64,000 nucleotides of DNA from Haemophilus parahaemolyticus (GCF_002015035.1 NZ_MUXY01000001.1:123100-187099); one strand, 5' to 3'. Shown: positions 18,294 to 28,919, counted from the stretch's first letter. Notes: a model not told the origin generated them from the letters alone. Translations and numbers: made by a program.

Positions 18294-19481
18294 ATGACAA
18301 ACACAACCAGCAATGAAATAAAACAATTAGACAGCGATTACATCGCCCAAACTTACGGCAGATTTAACCTTGCACTCTCACACGGCAAAGGCTGCCAAGT
18401 GTGGGATTTTGAAGGCAACGAATATTTAGACTTTACCAGCGGTATCGGCGTAAACAGCCTTGGTTGGGCAGATGAAGATTGGCTAAAAGCGGTTGTACAC
18501 CAAGCAAGCTCACTTGCCCACACTTCAAACTTATTCTTCACCGAGCCTTCTTCTCGTTTAGCTAAAAAATTGGCAGAAGCAAGCGGTCTAAAACGTGTCT
18601 TCTTTGCCAACTCTGGTGCAGAAGCGAACGAAGGGGCGATCAAAACTGCACGTAAATATAGCCACGATAAATATGGAAAAGATCGTGCAACCGTTTTAAC
18701 GCTAGTCAATTCTTTTCATGGACGCACCATTTCAACCCTTTCTGCTACAGGACAAGAGGTATTCCACCAACATTTTTTCCCATTCACCAAAGGTTTCGAT
18801 CACACGCCAGCCAATGAACTACGAGCACTTGAAACGCGTTTAGGACAAAAAGATGTGTGTGCCATTATTTTGGAAGTCGTGCAAGGTGAAGGTGGAGTTT
18901 GCTCGTTAGATCACGAATATTTGCAAGGCGTACAAGCTCTCTGTCATCAATATGATGTGCTGTTGATTATTGATGAAGTGCAAACGGGGATTGGCCGTAC
19001 GGGCACAATGTTTGCCTACCAACAATTTGGTTTAACACCAGATATCATTACGCTTGCCAAAGGCTTGGGCGGTGGCTTACCTATCGGGGCGTTTGTATTG
19101 GGCGAGAAAGTGCAAGATACACTTGGCAAGAGCGATCACGGCTCCACTTTCGGGGCAAACCCTGTAAGTTGTGCAGGAGCGAATGCGGTGCTTGCGAAAA
19201 TTGATGATGCATTTTTAGCTGAAATCAAACGCAAAGGCGAAAAATTGCAAAAAGCATTAGCAGCATTGCCAAAAGTAAAATCCGTTTCAGGCTTAGGCTT
19301 GATGATTGGTGTAGAGTTTGAAGAAGGCACAAAAGCTGCGGATATTGTTGCAAAATGTATCGAAAAAGGCGTGCTTTTCCTAACGGCTAAAACCAAGTTA
19401 CGCTTATTACCGCCGTTGATTATCAACGATGAACAGATTGAGAAAGGGATTGCACTCTTGAAAGAGGTGTTAGAAGCGTAA
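18294..19481 (+). CDS. argD: Acetylornithine aminotransferase ArgD
   Basis: A 395-residue class III PLP aminotransferase. FANSGAEANEGAIKTAR (cofactor phosphate), SFHGRT, IIDEVQTGIGRTG and the Schiff-base lysine in ITLAKGLGGGLPIG are intact. It converts N-acetylglutamate semialdehyde to N-acetylornithine, and may also serve as the DapC aminotransferase of lysine/diaminopimelate synthesis, as in E. coli. It is separated from argB by 199 bp holding a REP pair; AAGGA precedes the ATG. Confidence 0.92.
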   Translation: MTNTTSNEIKQLDSDYIAQTYGRFNLALSHGKGCQVWDFEGNEYLDFTSGIGVNSLGWADEDWLKAVVHQASSLAHTSNLFFTEPSSRLAKKLAEASGLKRVFFANSGAEANEGAIKTARKYSHDKYGKDRATVLTLVNSFHGRTISTLSATGQEVFHQHFFPFTKGFDHTPANELRALETRLGQKDVCAIILEVVQGEGGVCSLDHEYLQGVQALCHQYDVLLIIDEVQTGIGRTGTMFAYQQFGLTPDIITLAKGLGGGLPIGAFVLGEKVQDTLGKSDHGSTFGANPVSCAGANAVLAKIDDAFLAEIKRKGEKLQKALAALPKVKSVSGLGLMIGVEFEEGTKAADIVAKCIEKGVLFLTAKTKLRLLPPLIINDEQIEKGIALLKEVLEA

Positions 19482-19861
19482 TACTTGACCTATTTATTAT
19501 TTTAGGGCGTAGAGATTTTTAAATTTATACGCCTTATTAATACAGATGTAATTAACAGGCATAGTAGACAAAATAGTTGCGATGCCTGTTATATGAGTGG
19601 TTTTAATGGCGATAATTTTAACAATCTTTACCGTTCAAATCCATTGTAAACGCAAAACACGTCAATACAGAAAACGCTCCGATAGAAAAACGTAAGAACT
19701 CGCTTTGGTTCTGATTTCCAAACGTTTAATCGACTGGCGCATTTTCGAGCTTTTATTGGTGGGCACAAGCCAATTTTATTGGGAAAAAGTGGCATCACAG
19801 TCGCCACAACACCCCAAAGCCGTGCCCGAGCAATTCAATGAAAAAACGAAATACAAGGTTC
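19482..19861. other. 380-bp gap between convergent argD and cysS
   Basis: No intact gene. Near argD an imperfect hairpin (GGGCGTA/TACGCC, 19504-19533) may terminate transcription. AACAGGCAT/ATGCCTGTT (19555-19590) forms a second one. From about 19606 to 19860 the plus strand reads as a coding-like frame with one TAA (residues ELALVLISKRLIDWRIFELL after it), perhaps an eroded gene. I do not recognise it. Confidence 0.4.
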
Positions 19862-21241
19862 TTAAGCCTTACGCCACGTAGTCCCATTTGGCGTATCTTC
19901 AAGTACGATATTCATTGCTTTTAATTTATCACGTACTTCATCCGCTATAGCCCAATTTTTCGCTGCTTTCGCTTCATTACGTTGTTTGATTAAAGCTTCG
20001 ATTTCCGCTGCTTCATCATCATTCGCCCCCCCTTTTAAGAAGGTTTCTGGATCTTGCTCTAATAAACCAAGCACTCCCGCCAACTCTTTTAAGCAAACTG
20101 CTAAACCATTCGCTGTTTCGGCATCTTCTGTTTTAAGTTTATTCACTTCACGAGCGATTTCGAATAAAACGGCTAATGCTCCTGGTGTGTTGAAATCATC
20201 ATCCATTGCGATTTTGAACGCTTCAACATATTGCTCTCCGCCCTTTGCAGGAACCGTTAGATCGCACCCACGCAATGCCGTGTATAAACGTTCTAGTGCC
20301 GAACGTGCTAAATTTAAGTTATCAATGCTGTAATCAAGCAAGCTGCGATAATGTGCTGTTAAGAAGAAATAACGTAGGCTTTCAGCATCGTATAAATCAA
20401 GCATATAACGAATGCTAAAGAAGTTACCGAGCGATTTTGACATCTTCTCTCTATCAATTGTGAGCATACCCGTATGTAGCCAGTAATTCACATAATCGCC
20501 GTGATGAGCACAGCAAGATTGGGCGATTTCGTTTTCGTGGTGAGGGAACATTAAATCTGAACCTCCGCCGTGAATATCAAAATGTTCACCCAGTTCTTTA
20601 CTGTTCATTGCAGAACATTCGATATGCCAACCAGGGCGACCTTTGCCCCAAGGGCTTTCCCAACTTGGTTCATTCTCTTTCGACATTTTCCAAAGCACGA
20701 AATCCATCGGATTTTTCTTCACGGATTTAATTTCCACACGTGCACCTGCTTGGAGCTGGTCTAAATTTTGGCGAGAAAGAGCCCCATATTTCGGGAAAGA
20801 TTCCACATCAAACATCACATCGCCATCTGCTGCCACATAGGCATGACCGTTGGCGATAAGCTTTTCCACCATCGCAATAATTTCAGGAATATGATGGGTT
20901 GCACGTGGCTCAACATCTGGGCGAAGAATGTTTAACGCATCAAAATCTTTGTGCATTTCGGCAATCATTCGATCAACTAGCTGATCGCAAGTTTCATTAT
21001 TTTCAATCGCACGTTTGATGATTTTATCATCCACATCGGTAATGTTACGTACATAATGCAAGTTATAGCCAGAATAGCGAAGATAGCGTGCGATCACATC
21101 AAAAGAGACAAAGGTACGACCGTGCCCAAAATGACAAAGATCGTAAACCGTTACACCACAGACATACATCCCAACTTGGTTGGGATTAATCGGTTTAAAT
21201 TCTTCTTTTTCACGTTTTAGCGTATTGTAAATTTTGAGCAT
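19862..21241 (-). CDS. cysS: Cysteinyl-tRNA synthetase
   Basis: 459 residues, the usual length. The class I HIGH-type motif is HFGH (37-40), preceded by the zinc ligand Cys28 ([10 protein letters not shown]). WHIECSAM supplies another zinc ligand, and [10 protein letters not shown] is the KMSKS loop. It charges tRNA-Cys. Monocistronic on the minus strand; a hairpin-rich leader of about 100 nt lies upstream (ACCGCTTA/TAAGCGGT, 21294-21342). Confidence 0.96.
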   Translation of the reverse strand: MLKIYNTLKREKEEFKPINPNQVGMYVCGVTVYDLCHFGHGRTFVSFDVIARYLRYSGYNLHYVRNITDVDDKIIKRAIENNETCDQLVDRMIAEMHKDFDALNILRPDVEPRATHHIPEIIAMVEKLIANGHAYVAADGDVMFDVESFPKYGALSRQNLDQLQAGARVEIKSVKKNPMDFVLWKMSKENEPSWESPWGKGRPGWHIECSAMNSKELGEHFDIHGGGSDLMFPHHENEIAQSCCAHHGDYVNYWLHTGMLTIDREKMSKSLGNFFSIRYMLDLYDAESLRYFFLTAHYRSLLDYSIDNLNLARSALERLYTALRGCDLTVPAKGGEQYVEAFKIAMDDDFNTPGALAVLFEIAREVNKLKTEDAETANGLAVCLKELAGVLGLLEQDPETFLKGGANDDEAAEIEALIKQRNEAKAAKNWAIADEVRDKLKAMNIVLEDTPNGTTWRKA

Positions 21242-21347
21242 AAGATCCTCGTTGATGACATAAAGAAAGGAATTGCAAACGGCAAAGTAAAATCAACCGC
21301 TTACCGTTTGTAAACGGTAGGAAGTGTAGCAAATAAGCGGTAAAAAT

Positions 21348-21376
21348 AAGAGGATTTTTTGCAAAATCCTCTTAAA
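21348..21376 (-). terminator. Intrinsic terminator after the SLC13 transporter
   Basis: On the minus strand AAGAGGATTTT-GC-AAAAAATCCTCTT followed by ATTTTTA. Confidence 0.75.
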
Positions 21377-21406
21377 AAGTTGGTTGAATACGCGTATTCG
21401 AAAAGA

Positions 21407-22798
21407 TTAGAACCAGAATAAATACCCAATTGTGCCAATCACAAACACACAGATAATATTAAGCCCAAAACCAGCCTTAACCATCTCAGTCTGTTTGATC
21501 ATTCCCGTACCGAATACGATCGCATTTGGTGGAGTGGCAACTGGCAACATAAAGGCACAAGATGCACCTAAACCGATAATCAATGCTAAGCCAAGCGATT
21601 GAATATTTAAGGCCTCAGCGATTGAGATAAAAATTGGCACAAGCAATGCCGCACTAGCGGTATTTGAGGTAAACTCAGTCAAGAAGATAATGAAGGTTGC
21701 TACAATTAAACCAATGATGTAATAATGACCGCCTTCAATAAAGGATACAATACCATCTGCCATAATTTTGCTTGCACCAGTATGCCCTAAAATCGCACTT
21801 AAGGTTAAGCCGCCCCCGAAGAGGAATAACACGCCCCATTCTGTACCTTCTTGAATTTGTTTCCACGTTGCTATGCGAGTGATACAAATAACCGCTGTAG
21901 AAATTAAAGCAATAATGGTATCGAAACTTGCAATTTTGCCTTGTAATCCAAGTAAACTTGAAAGTGCTGGATTAATTTTTGAGCTAAAAATCCAACCAGT
22001 TGCTGTTAATGCGAAAATAATTAAGGTTAAGATGCGAGTTGGCGTTAGCTCAATTTTCTCGAAAGATTGTTCAAATTTAACATCAAAACGAGGGCGAAAA
22101 ACGACATAAAGCACGCCTATCATCAATGGCATTAAAATCAGCATAATTGGCAAACCATATTTCATCCATTCTGCAAATGAAACGCCTAATTGCGTTGCGA
22201 CAATCCCATTTGGAGGGCTACCAACAAGTGTACCCATACCGCCAATACTTGCACTATAAGCAATACCAAGCAGCACGAAAACATAAGTGTTGTGATCGCG
22301 TTTCGAGTCGAGTTTGCTTAAAATTCCCATTGCAAGCGGTAACATCATTGCTGCAGTTGCTGTATTGCTCATCCACATTGAAAGGAATGCAGTAACAGAA
22401 AAGAGGTAAATCGCAGCCACAGAGAGCTTTCCATGCGACATTGCCATGATTTTATTGGCAATCAAGCGATCCAAATTTTGAATATGAAGTGCAGTTGCGA
22501 GTGCAAAGCCACCAAAGAATAAGAAGATGGTTGGATCAGCGAAAGCGGCAAGAGCCTCTTTAGATTTCACCAAGCCAAGCAAAATACCTAGAATAGGCAC
22601 AAGCAATGCCGTTACTGTTACGTTAAGTGCTTCAGTAAGCCATAAAATCGCAATAAACACGAGCAACGCCAAACTTTTATTGGCTTCAGGTGTAAAAGGT
22701 AAAGTATTCAAAAGAATAAAAAAGAGTACCACATCAGCAATAAAAATCAGATTATTACGAGTGTTTACTTTTTTAATTGAGCTTAGATTAGTATCCAT
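21407..22798 (-). CDS. SLC13/DASS-family divalent anion:Na+ symporter
   Basis: 463 residues with about 11 hydrophobic helices. Both DASS substrate motifs are present: SNTATAAMMLPLA in the N-terminal repeat and SNTASAALLVPI in the C-terminal repeat, each closing a hairpin. VcINDY-like members import succinate, fumarate or malate; the exact substrate is inferred. The start at ATG 22798 has GGGGGA upstream. A perfect CRP-type site lies 83 bp before it, suggesting control by carbon supply. Confidence 0.85.
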   Translation of the reverse strand: MDTNLSSIKKVNTRNNLIFIADVVLFFILLNTLPFTPEANKSLALLVFIAILWLTEALNVTVTALLVPILGILLGLVKSKEALAAFADPTIFLFFGGFALATALHIQNLDRLIANKIMAMSHGKLSVAAIYLFSVTAFLSMWMSNTATAAMMLPLAMGILSKLDSKRDHNTYVFVLLGIAYSASIGGMGTLVGSPPNGIVATQLGVSFAEWMKYGLPIMLILMPLMIGVLYVVFRPRFDVKFEQSFEKIELTPTRILTLIIFALTATGWIFSSKINPALSSLLGLQGKIASFDTIIALISTAVICITRIATWKQIQEGTEWGVLFLFGGGLTLSAILGHTGASKIMADGIVSFIEGGHYYIIGLIVATFIIFLTEFTSNTASAALLVPIFISIAEALNIQSLGLALIIGLGASCAFMLPVATPPNAIVFGTGMIKQTEMVKAGFGLNIICVFVIGTIGYLFWF

Positions 22799-22880
22799 AA
22801 AGTCCCCCACAGCTAAATAGCAAAAAGATGACTTAATATATACATAAACTGAAGTAGAAAAAAACAAAATGTAATAAAAT

Positions 22881-22896
22881 TGTGAAGTAAGTCACA
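22881..22896. promoter_or_regulatory. CRP-type palindrome upstream of the SLC13 transporter
   Basis: TGTGA-AGTAAG-TCACA, perfect half-sites, 83 bp before ATG 22798 in the 134-bp gap to metC. Confidence 0.7.
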
Positions 22897-22932
22897 AAAT
22901 TATTACATTTTAGATCTAATTAGGTGGGAAAT

Positions 22933-24129
22933 TTATTTTAAGCGTTCAAACCCTTTTTCTAAATCGGCAATTAAGTCTTCCACTGCTTCTAAACCGACAT
23001 GAATACGAATCAATGTGCCAGTTAATTTACGTTCAATACCAGGACGAATACGTGCGATTTCCGCTGGTTGATTTGCCAAAATAAGTGATTCAAAACCGCC
23101 CCAAGAGTATGCCATCGTAAAGAGTTCAAAATGGTCAAGGAAGTTTGCCAACTGCTCATCGCTTAGTTTTTGGTGAAGTTCAAACGAAAAAAGACCGCTT
23201 GCACCGCTAAAATCACGCTTGAAAAATTCGTGACCAGGGCAACTAGGCAACGCAGGATGGAACACCGCTTTTACTTCTGGGCGTTGAGCTAACCACTCGG
23301 CAATTTGAAGCGAGCGTTCACCATGTTCTTTTAAGCGAATTCCCAATGTACGTAAACCACGAGCCGTCATATAAGCCGAATCCGCATCCACCATTTGCCC
23401 CATTAAATAAGAGCGTTCTCGAAGTTGATCCCAACAACGTTCGTTAGAAACTGCCGTACCAATCATTACATCTGAATGCCCAACTAAATATTTAGTACCT
23501 GCTTGAATAGAAATATCGATCCCGTGTGAAAGTGCAGGGAACAACACGCCACCGCCCCAAGTGTTATCAATCATAATCACGATTTCAGGATTCACTTCAC
23601 GAGCCACTCGCACGAGAGTTGGAATATCAGGCACTTCCATCGTAAGTGAGCTAGGACTTTCTAAGAAAAGCACCTTTGTGTTTGGCTGAATGAGCTCACG
23701 AATCCCCTCGCCAATCATTGGATCGTAATAAGTCGTCGCCACGCCCATGTTTTTTAAAATCACATTGCAGAAATCCTGGGTGGGTTCATATGCTGCCCCC
23801 GTCATCAATACATGATCGCTTTGTGCTACAAAAGCTAAAATCGCATTAGTTACCGCTGCCGCCCCACAAGGATAGAGATAACAACCTGCTCCGCCTTCAA
23901 GTTCGCACATCGCGTCTTGGAGGGCGAAGTGAGTCAACGTACCGCGGCGACCATAAAATAACTCACCTTTGTAACGGTTTTTGGTTGCGTGTTTTTTATC
24001 AGCAACAGTTGGAAAAACAAGTGATGAAGCACGTTGAACGACAGTATTCACCGAGCCTTGTGTATAGCGAGGTTTACGCCCTGCATGGACAAGTTTAGTT
24101 TCTAAATTTGAGAATAAAGTGTCTGACAT
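22933..24129 (-). CDS. metC: Cystathionine beta-lyase MetC
   Basis: A 398-residue PLP enzyme of the Cys/Met metabolism family. [27 protein letters not shown] (LFYGRRGT), and the Schiff-base lysine in [16 protein letters not shown] are present. Spacing and the VNTP-like N-terminus resemble enteric MetC more than MetB. It cleaves cystathionine to homocysteine, pyruvate and ammonia. The start at ATG 24129 has AGGAA upstream. No MetJ box pattern was seen. Confidence 0.9.
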   Translation of the reverse strand: MSDTLFSNLETKLVHAGRKPRYTQGSVNTVVQRASSLVFPTVADKKHATKNRYKGELFYGRRGTLTHFALQDAMCELEGGAGCYLYPCGAAAVTNAILAFVAQSDHVLMTGAAYEPTQDFCNVILKNMGVATTYYDPMIGEGIRELIQPNTKVLFLESPSSLTMEVPDIPTLVRVAREVNPEIVIMIDNTWGGGVLFPALSHGIDISIQAGTKYLVGHSDVMIGTAVSNERCWDQLRERSYLMGQMVDADSAYMTARGLRTLGIRLKEHGERSLQIAEWLAQRPEVKAVFHPALPSCPGHEFFKRDFSGASGLFSFELHQKLSDEQLANFLDHFELFTMAYSWGGFESLILANQPAEIARIRPGIERKLTGTLIRIHVGLEAVEDLIADLEKGFERLK

Positions 24130-24203
24130 ATAATTTCCTGTAAAATGCAAAATAAGCGGTAAGATTTTAGAGCGATTTTACAATCTTTGACAAGGCTTTT
24201 CTA

Positions 24204-24235
24204 ATTATAGAAATAAGCCACGCAATGCGTGGCTC
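24204..24235 (-). terminator. Terminator after udp
   Basis: AGCCACGCA/TGCGTGGCT stem, then TTATTTCTATAATT in the transcript direction. Confidence 0.7.
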
Positions 24236-24252
24236 TAGCTTAGGAAAATGTA

Positions 24253-25014
24253 TTATTGAGCAAGCAAAATTCTCGCTGCTTCTACTACCGTAGCAACCGC
24301 TGCTTCTTCAGTTGCTTTCATTGTAGCTTCATTTGGAATCTCTTGTTGTGTGCGGTTTACAATTACGCCTGCAACCATCCCTGCACGTAAACCTAATGCT
24401 GAACACATTGTAAGCAGCGTTGCGGATTCCATTTCATAGTTCATGACATGTAAATCCTGCCACTCTTTGAGTGTACCTCTAAATTGAGCACACACTTTGC
24501 CTGTATAGGTGTCGTAACGTTCTTGCCCTGGGTAGAAAGTATCCGATGAAGCAGTTATTCCTACAAAAGTTTTCACGCCTTGTTTTTGGGCTGCTTGATA
24601 AAGTGCAGTCGTACATTCAAAATCGGCAACTGCTGGGTAAGCAAGTGGTGCGAAATGTTGGCTTGCACCGTCTAAACGAACTGAACCTGTGGTCACTAAC
24701 AAATTCCCCACTTCAATATGCGGTTGGATTGCCCCAGTTGTGCCCACACGCAAGAAGGTGCGGATACCAAGTTGAGCAAGCTCTTCAACACAGATTGAGG
24801 TAGATGGTCCGCCAATCCCTGTTGAGCAAACCACAACAGCTTGGTCACCAATAAAACCTAACCACGAGTTAAATTCGCGATGACTTGCCAAGAATTCTGG
24901 ATTTGCTAATTGTTTGGCGATACGTTCGCTACGCGCAGGATCACCTGGAATAATCGCAAGCGTTGCCCCTTTTAACATCGGCTTGGTTAAACCTAAATGG
25001 AAAACTTCAGACAT
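24253..25014 (-). CDS. udp: Uridine phosphorylase Udp
   Basis: 253 residues, as in E. coli (253). Conserved features: [36 protein letters not shown] (phosphate), VGTTGAIQ, and [18 protein letters not shown] (ribose). It cleaves uridine to uracil and ribose-1-phosphate, completing nucleoside salvage with NupC/DeoD. The start at ATG 25014 has AAAGGAG upstream; a 36-residue in-frame extension lacks support. The sequence between metC and udp contains only the terminator. Confidence 0.95.
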   Translation of the reverse strand: MSEVFHLGLTKPMLKGATLAIIPGDPARSERIAKQLANPEFLASHREFNSWLGFIGDQAVVVCSTGIGGPSTSICVEELAQLGIRTFLRVGTTGAIQPHIEVGNLLVTTGSVRLDGASQHFAPLAYPAVADFECTTALYQAAQKQGVKTFVGITASSDTFYPGQERYDTYTGKVCAQFRGTLKEWQDLHVMNYEMESATLLTMCSALGLRAGMVAGVIVNRTQQEIPNEATMKATEEAAVATVVEAARILLAQ

Positions 25015-25408
25015 TTTTTTCTCCTTTCCTTTTGTCCTGTTTAAGTAAAGTTTAACACATCTTTTCATTAAACATTTTGAGGTAAAACAAGTTTTTAAGC
25101 CAAAACAAAATAAAAATAGCAAATAGTGATTATTTTCATAATAGTTGAAATCCGAATCGCTGTTGAAAAGCGTAAAATAAGGCGACTGCTCACATGAACT
25201 CGTGGTTTGCAGAGATTAATGCGGAATAAAATAGGTGTGGTTTTGATGTGAGACGTGTTTGAGTCTTGGGAGTAATACGGTAAAGCCATAAGAAAATCTA
25301 TTTCACCAAATATTGTTGTAGGGATCGGCTTTATGCTTGTCCTTCTCTATGCCTACGTTTAATTGGACGAGGATAACCCCCGTCCCTACGAAAAATTAAG
25401 CAAGAAAT
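25015..25408. other. 394-bp gap between udp and galM
   Basis: No gene recognised. It must carry the udp promoter. An imperfect inverted repeat (GTAGGGA near 25319, TCCCTAC near 25382) resembles dispersed repeats common in this family and may terminate galM. Confidence 0.5.
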
Positions 25409-26377
25409 TTAGTAAACAAACCGATAATAAACACTATGGTGATACGGCTCGTTTGCTTGCGAAATCCCACCAAATGCTGCAAGTTCTGGGTGATTTGGGC
25501 TGTCTGGGAAAAACTCGGGTTCTAACGCTACGCCTGCATAATCTTCACAAGCATCACTCTCGCCACGAGGCTGCCCAGCAAGCCAGTTACCTGTGTAAAG
25601 TTGCACCGCTGGCATTGACGTTTCAAGGCGTAATTGCAAGTCTTCCACACTTAAACAAGCGGTGAAATTTTGGTTTTCTTTTGCAATTAAAAAGGCGTGA
25701 TCGTAGCCTCGTACCACACGTTGGTCTGTATCGGCAAGCAAATCTTCCTCAATCGCTTTAGGTTGGCGGAAGTCAAAACTGGTGCTGTCTACTGCTTTTA
25801 ATAAGCCGTTTGGAATGCCATTCTCGCCAACGGGTAAATAGTGCGATGCGTTGATTTGCAAGCTATGATGGTGAATGGTGGTGCTGCCATCTAAGTTAAA
25901 ATAGGCGTGATTGGTTAAGCAAAGTGGGGTTGCTTGGTCGCTTAGTGCATCAAAATAGACTTCAAGCTGATTATCAGTTAGACGATAAGTTACCGTTGCT
26001 TTTACTTCTCCGCCAAATCCCTCTTCGCCATCTGCAAAAGTGTAACCAAATTTAACCGCTTGCGGGCTCTGTTCTAGCACTTGCCATTCCACAAAACTCG
26101 CCCCTTTCACGCCGCCGTGCAGATTGTTCTCTCCATTATTTTTCGCCAGTTGGTACACTTTACCATTCAGTTCATATTTACCATTTGCGATGCGGTTCGC
26201 ATAACGTCCAACGGTTGCACCAAAATAAGCAGACTGCTCTGCCCAACGTTCTGGTGTAGTTGTAACTAACACTTCGCGATCACCTTTTGGGTGTTTGACA
26301 ACGCAAGAGAGCCAAGAAGCACCAAAGTTGGAAAGGGTAATTTTGAGATGATTGTTTTCGAGGGTAAAGGTTTTCAT
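25409..26377 (-). CDS. galM: Aldose 1-epimerase (mutarotase) GalM
   Basis: 322 residues with GATVGRYANRI, NNGENNLHGG, the catalytic His in TNHAYFNL and the Glu in GVALEPEFFPDSPNHP. It interconverts alpha and beta anomers of galactose/glucose before GalK. It is the last gene of galT-galK-galM but lies 248 bp beyond galK behind a REP pair. It has only a weak Shine-Dalgarno. Confidence 0.93.
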   Translation of the reverse strand: MKTFTLENNHLKITLSNFGASWLSCVVKHPKGDREVLVTTTPERWAEQSAYFGATVGRYANRIANGKYELNGKVYQLAKNNGENNLHGGVKGASFVEWQVLEQSPQAVKFGYTFADGEEGFGGEVKATVTYRLTDNQLEVYFDALSDQATPLCLTNHAYFNLDGSTTIHHHSLQINASHYLPVGENGIPNGLLKAVDSTSFDFRQPKAIEEDLLADTDQRVVRGYDHAFLIAKENQNFTACLSVEDLQLRLETSMPAVQLYTGNWLAGQPRGESDACEDYAGVALEPEFFPDSPNHPELAAFGGISQANEPYHHSVYYRFVY

Positions 26378-26434
26378 AGAGAACTTCTTTTCAAAGAATA
26401 AAGGCTGTATATACTAATTTCTCCGTAAATAAGT

Positions 26435-26476
26435 ACTGTCAAATCTCCCCTACCCCTCTTTGCTAAAGAGGGGGAT
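26435..26476 (+). repeat. REP-like unit E
   Basis: CTGTCAAATCTCCCCTACCC then CCCCTCTTT-GCT-AAAGAGGGG. It sits in the galK-galM gap, same orientation as unit A. Confidence 0.8.
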
Positions 26477-26549
26477 TCTTTAGTAAAAAAAGAGATACAG
26501 CCTCATATACATTTAGTGGTATAGAAAGATAATCTAAAAATCTCCTAAG

Positions 26550-26594
26550 ATTTCCCCCCTCTTTGACAAAGAGGAGTAGGAGAGATTTGGCAGA
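26550..26594 (-). repeat. REP-like unit F, inverted relative to unit E
   Basis: CCCCCCTCTTTGACAAAGAG then GAGTAGGAGAGATTTGGCAG: a more diverged copy. It lies just downstream of galK and may limit readthrough into galM. Confidence 0.75.
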
Positions 26595-26625
26595 AGAAAA
26601 AACGGAAAAATTATTTTATTTTAGT

Positions 26626-27783
26626 TTATGAAACCACTCTCACTCCATCACCCGCAGTGCAGAGATAGAAGGTTTCTTTAATGCCTGTTTGTTTTTCGTA
26701 GTTGTCGGCAATCAATTGGCGTAACGCCTCCACTTTCTCATTTGGCACAAGGCAGACGATACAACCGCCAAAGCCGCCGCCCGTCATACGAGCACCACCG
26801 TTTTTGCCAATCGCAACTTGTGCGAGTTCTACCAAGTAGTCAATTTCAGGAATGGTAATTTCAAAATCATCACGCATTGAATCGTGTGATTCGCCCATCA
26901 ATTGACCAAGTTTCACCATATCATTCGCTTTTAAGGCTGCAACTGCATCCAACACGCGTTGATCTTCATAAACCACGTGTTTTGCACGTTTATAAGCCAA
27001 TTCGCTTTCAGCTTTTAACTCATTTTCGCGTGCGTGGAATTGCTCAGGCGTTACATCTCGAAGAGCTTTTACGCCAAAGAATTTAGCCGCTTGTTCGCAT
27101 TCTTGACGACGGCTGTTGTATTCACCTGTGACTAAATCGTGTTTCACGTTAGAGTTGATAATCGCAATGGAATAGCCGTGCGGCACAGGCGTTGGGGTAA
27201 TCTCAAGGCTGCGGCAGTCAATCATAATTAAGTGGTCTTTGTGCCCTAATGCAGAGGTAAGTTGATCCATATTACCGCAGTTTGCACCCACAAATTTATT
27301 CTCTGCTTTTTGTCCGATAAGGGCAATTTGAGCAAGCGAAAGCGGTAAGTTGCCTAACACTTGACAGGTTTTGCCGATAGAAATCTCAAGTGCGGCAGAA
27401 GAACTTAAGCCTGATGACATCGGCACATCGCTGGTCATCACTAAATCCGCCCCTTGTTTAAATTCTGGGCATTGTTCTTGCACATATTTCACCACGCCAC
27501 GCACATAATTTGCCCATTTGTGTTCGCTTTGGGTAAAATCTTGGCTTAAATCGAATTCGTCTTGTTCGTTAATATCAATCGCATACACACGCCAAATACT
27601 ATCGTTGCGTTTTGCGAAGCTGACCGCCATTCCGTAGTTGATCGCACAAGGCATGACAAAGCCATCGTTGTAATCAGTATGCTCGCCAATAATATTTACG
27701 CGACCTGGTGCGAAAACAGTTTGTTCTGCGTTATAGCCATAATGCTCAGTGAATTTTTGTTGAGAAAGTTGTTGTGGGGTCAT
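26626..27783 (-). CDS. galK: Galactokinase GalK
   Basis: A 385-residue GHMP kinase. The galactokinase signature [19 protein letters not shown] is near residues 28-46, the ATP loop is [13 protein letters not shown], and the third motif is [12 protein letters not shown]. It phosphorylates galactose at C1. The 11 bp between galT and galK indicates co-transcription from the CRP-controlled gal promoter. Confidence 0.96.
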   Translation of the reverse strand: MTPQQLSQQKFTEHYGYNAEQTVFAPGRVNIIGEHTDYNDGFVMPCAINYGMAVSFAKRNDSIWRVYAIDINEQDEFDLSQDFTQSEHKWANYVRGVVKYVQEQCPEFKQGADLVMTSDVPMSSGLSSSAALEISIGKTCQVLGNLPLSLAQIALIGQKAENKFVGANCGNMDQLTSALGHKDHLIMIDCRSLEITPTPVPHGYSIAIINSNVKHDLVTGEYNSRRQECEQAAKFFGVKALRDVTPEQFHARENELKAESELAYKRAKHVVYEDQRVLDAVAALKANDMVKLGQLMGESHDSMRDDFEITIPEIDYLVELAQVAIGKNGGARMTGGGFGGCIVCLVPNEKVEALRQLIADNYEKQTGIKETFYLCTAGDGVRVVS

Positions 27784-27794
27784 TGGCTATCTCC

Positions 27795-28847
27795 TTATTT
27801 TTTATCTTTATAGTGAACGCTATCGCTTACTGCATTTAAACGTTCTGCTGCTTGTTCTGGGGTTAAATCGCGTTGGCTTTCTGCCATCATTTCATAGCCC
27901 ACCATAAATTTACGCACGGTTGCTGAACGTAAAAGTGGCGGATAGAAATGAGCGTGCAACTGCCAGTGAGCGTTTTCTTCACCATTAAATGGAGCAAAAT
28001 GGAAGCCCATAGAATATGGGAAGCTGATGTTAAATAAGTTATCGTAACGTGTCGTTAATTTTTTCAACGCCAATGCTAAATCTTCACGTTCCGCTTGGTT
28101 TAAATCTTCAATCGATTTGAATTGTTTTGCTTTTGGTAATAGCAAAGTTTCAAACGGCCAAGCTGCCCAATAAGGCACAACTGCAATCCAATCTTCAGTT
28201 TCAGCGACAATACGTTCGCGTTTTTCTAATTCACGTTTCGCGTAATCAACTAGCAATGGTGAGCCCTGTTTTTTGAAATATTCCGCTTGGCATTCATCTT
28301 CAATCGTAATTTCATTCGGTAAAAAATTACTTGCCCAGATTTGACCGTGCGGATGCGGGTTTGAACAGCCCATCATTGAGCCTTTGTTCTCAAAAATTTG
28401 TACCCATTGGTAGCGCTGTTTAAGCTCGCGAACCTGTTGTTGCCATACTTGGATCACTTGCTCAATTTCTGGCACGTTAAGTTGAGGTAAGGTTTTGCTA
28501 TGGTCTGGAGAAAAACAGATCACACGGCTTTCACCTTGTGTATGCGAAATTTGGAACAGTGGATCATCATTTTTCTCTGGTGCTGGTGTGTCTGCAAGCA
28601 ATGCAGAGAAATCGTTTTTGAACACAAAAGGTTGGGTATATTGCGGATTTTGCTCACCTGTAATGCGTTTATTGCCCGGGCAAAGATAGCAAGTTGGATC
28701 GTAACTCGGTTTATTATCAGCGACCATTTCTTCTTGTTGCCCTTGCCATGGACGTTTTGCACGATGTGGCGAGACTAAAATCCATTGATTTTTTAACGGG
28801 TTGAAACGGCGATGCGGATGGTCGTTTAAAACAAATTGTTCACTCAT
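27795..28847 (-). CDS. galT: Galactose-1-phosphate uridylyltransferase GalT
   Basis: 350 residues. Zinc ligands are in PTCYLCPGNKR. The catalytic nucleotidylated-histidine motif is NPHPHGQIWAS. It swaps UMP between UDP-glucose and galactose-1-phosphate in the Leloir pathway. An alternative ATG at 28853 adds two residues; AGGG is better placed for ATG 28847. First gene of the operon. galE is not in the window. Confidence 0.95.
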   Translation of the reverse strand: MSEQFVLNDHPHRRFNPLKNQWILVSPHRAKRPWQGQQEEMVADNKPSYDPTCYLCPGNKRITGEQNPQYTQPFVFKNDFSALLADTPAPEKNDDPLFQISHTQGESRVICFSPDHSKTLPQLNVPEIEQVIQVWQQQVRELKQRYQWVQIFENKGSMMGCSNPHPHGQIWASNFLPNEITIEDECQAEYFKKQGSPLLVDYAKRELEKRERIVAETEDWIAVVPYWAAWPFETLLLPKAKQFKSIEDLNQAEREDLALALKKLTTRYDNLFNISFPYSMGFHFAPFNGEENAHWQLHAHFYPPLLRSATVRKFMVGYEMMAESQRDLTPEQAAERLNAVSDSVHYKDKK

Positions 28848-28903
28848 AATCATATCCCTAGAGAATTTTTGGAGGAAGTATAGAAGATTTATAAAAAAAA
28901 ATA

Positions 28904-28919
28904 TGTGACGAACTTCACA
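28904..28919. promoter_or_regulatory. CRP-type palindrome upstream of galTKM
   Basis: TGTGA-CGAACT-TCACA, perfect half-sites, 57 bp before the galT start. It fits catabolite control of galactose genes. Confidence 0.75.
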
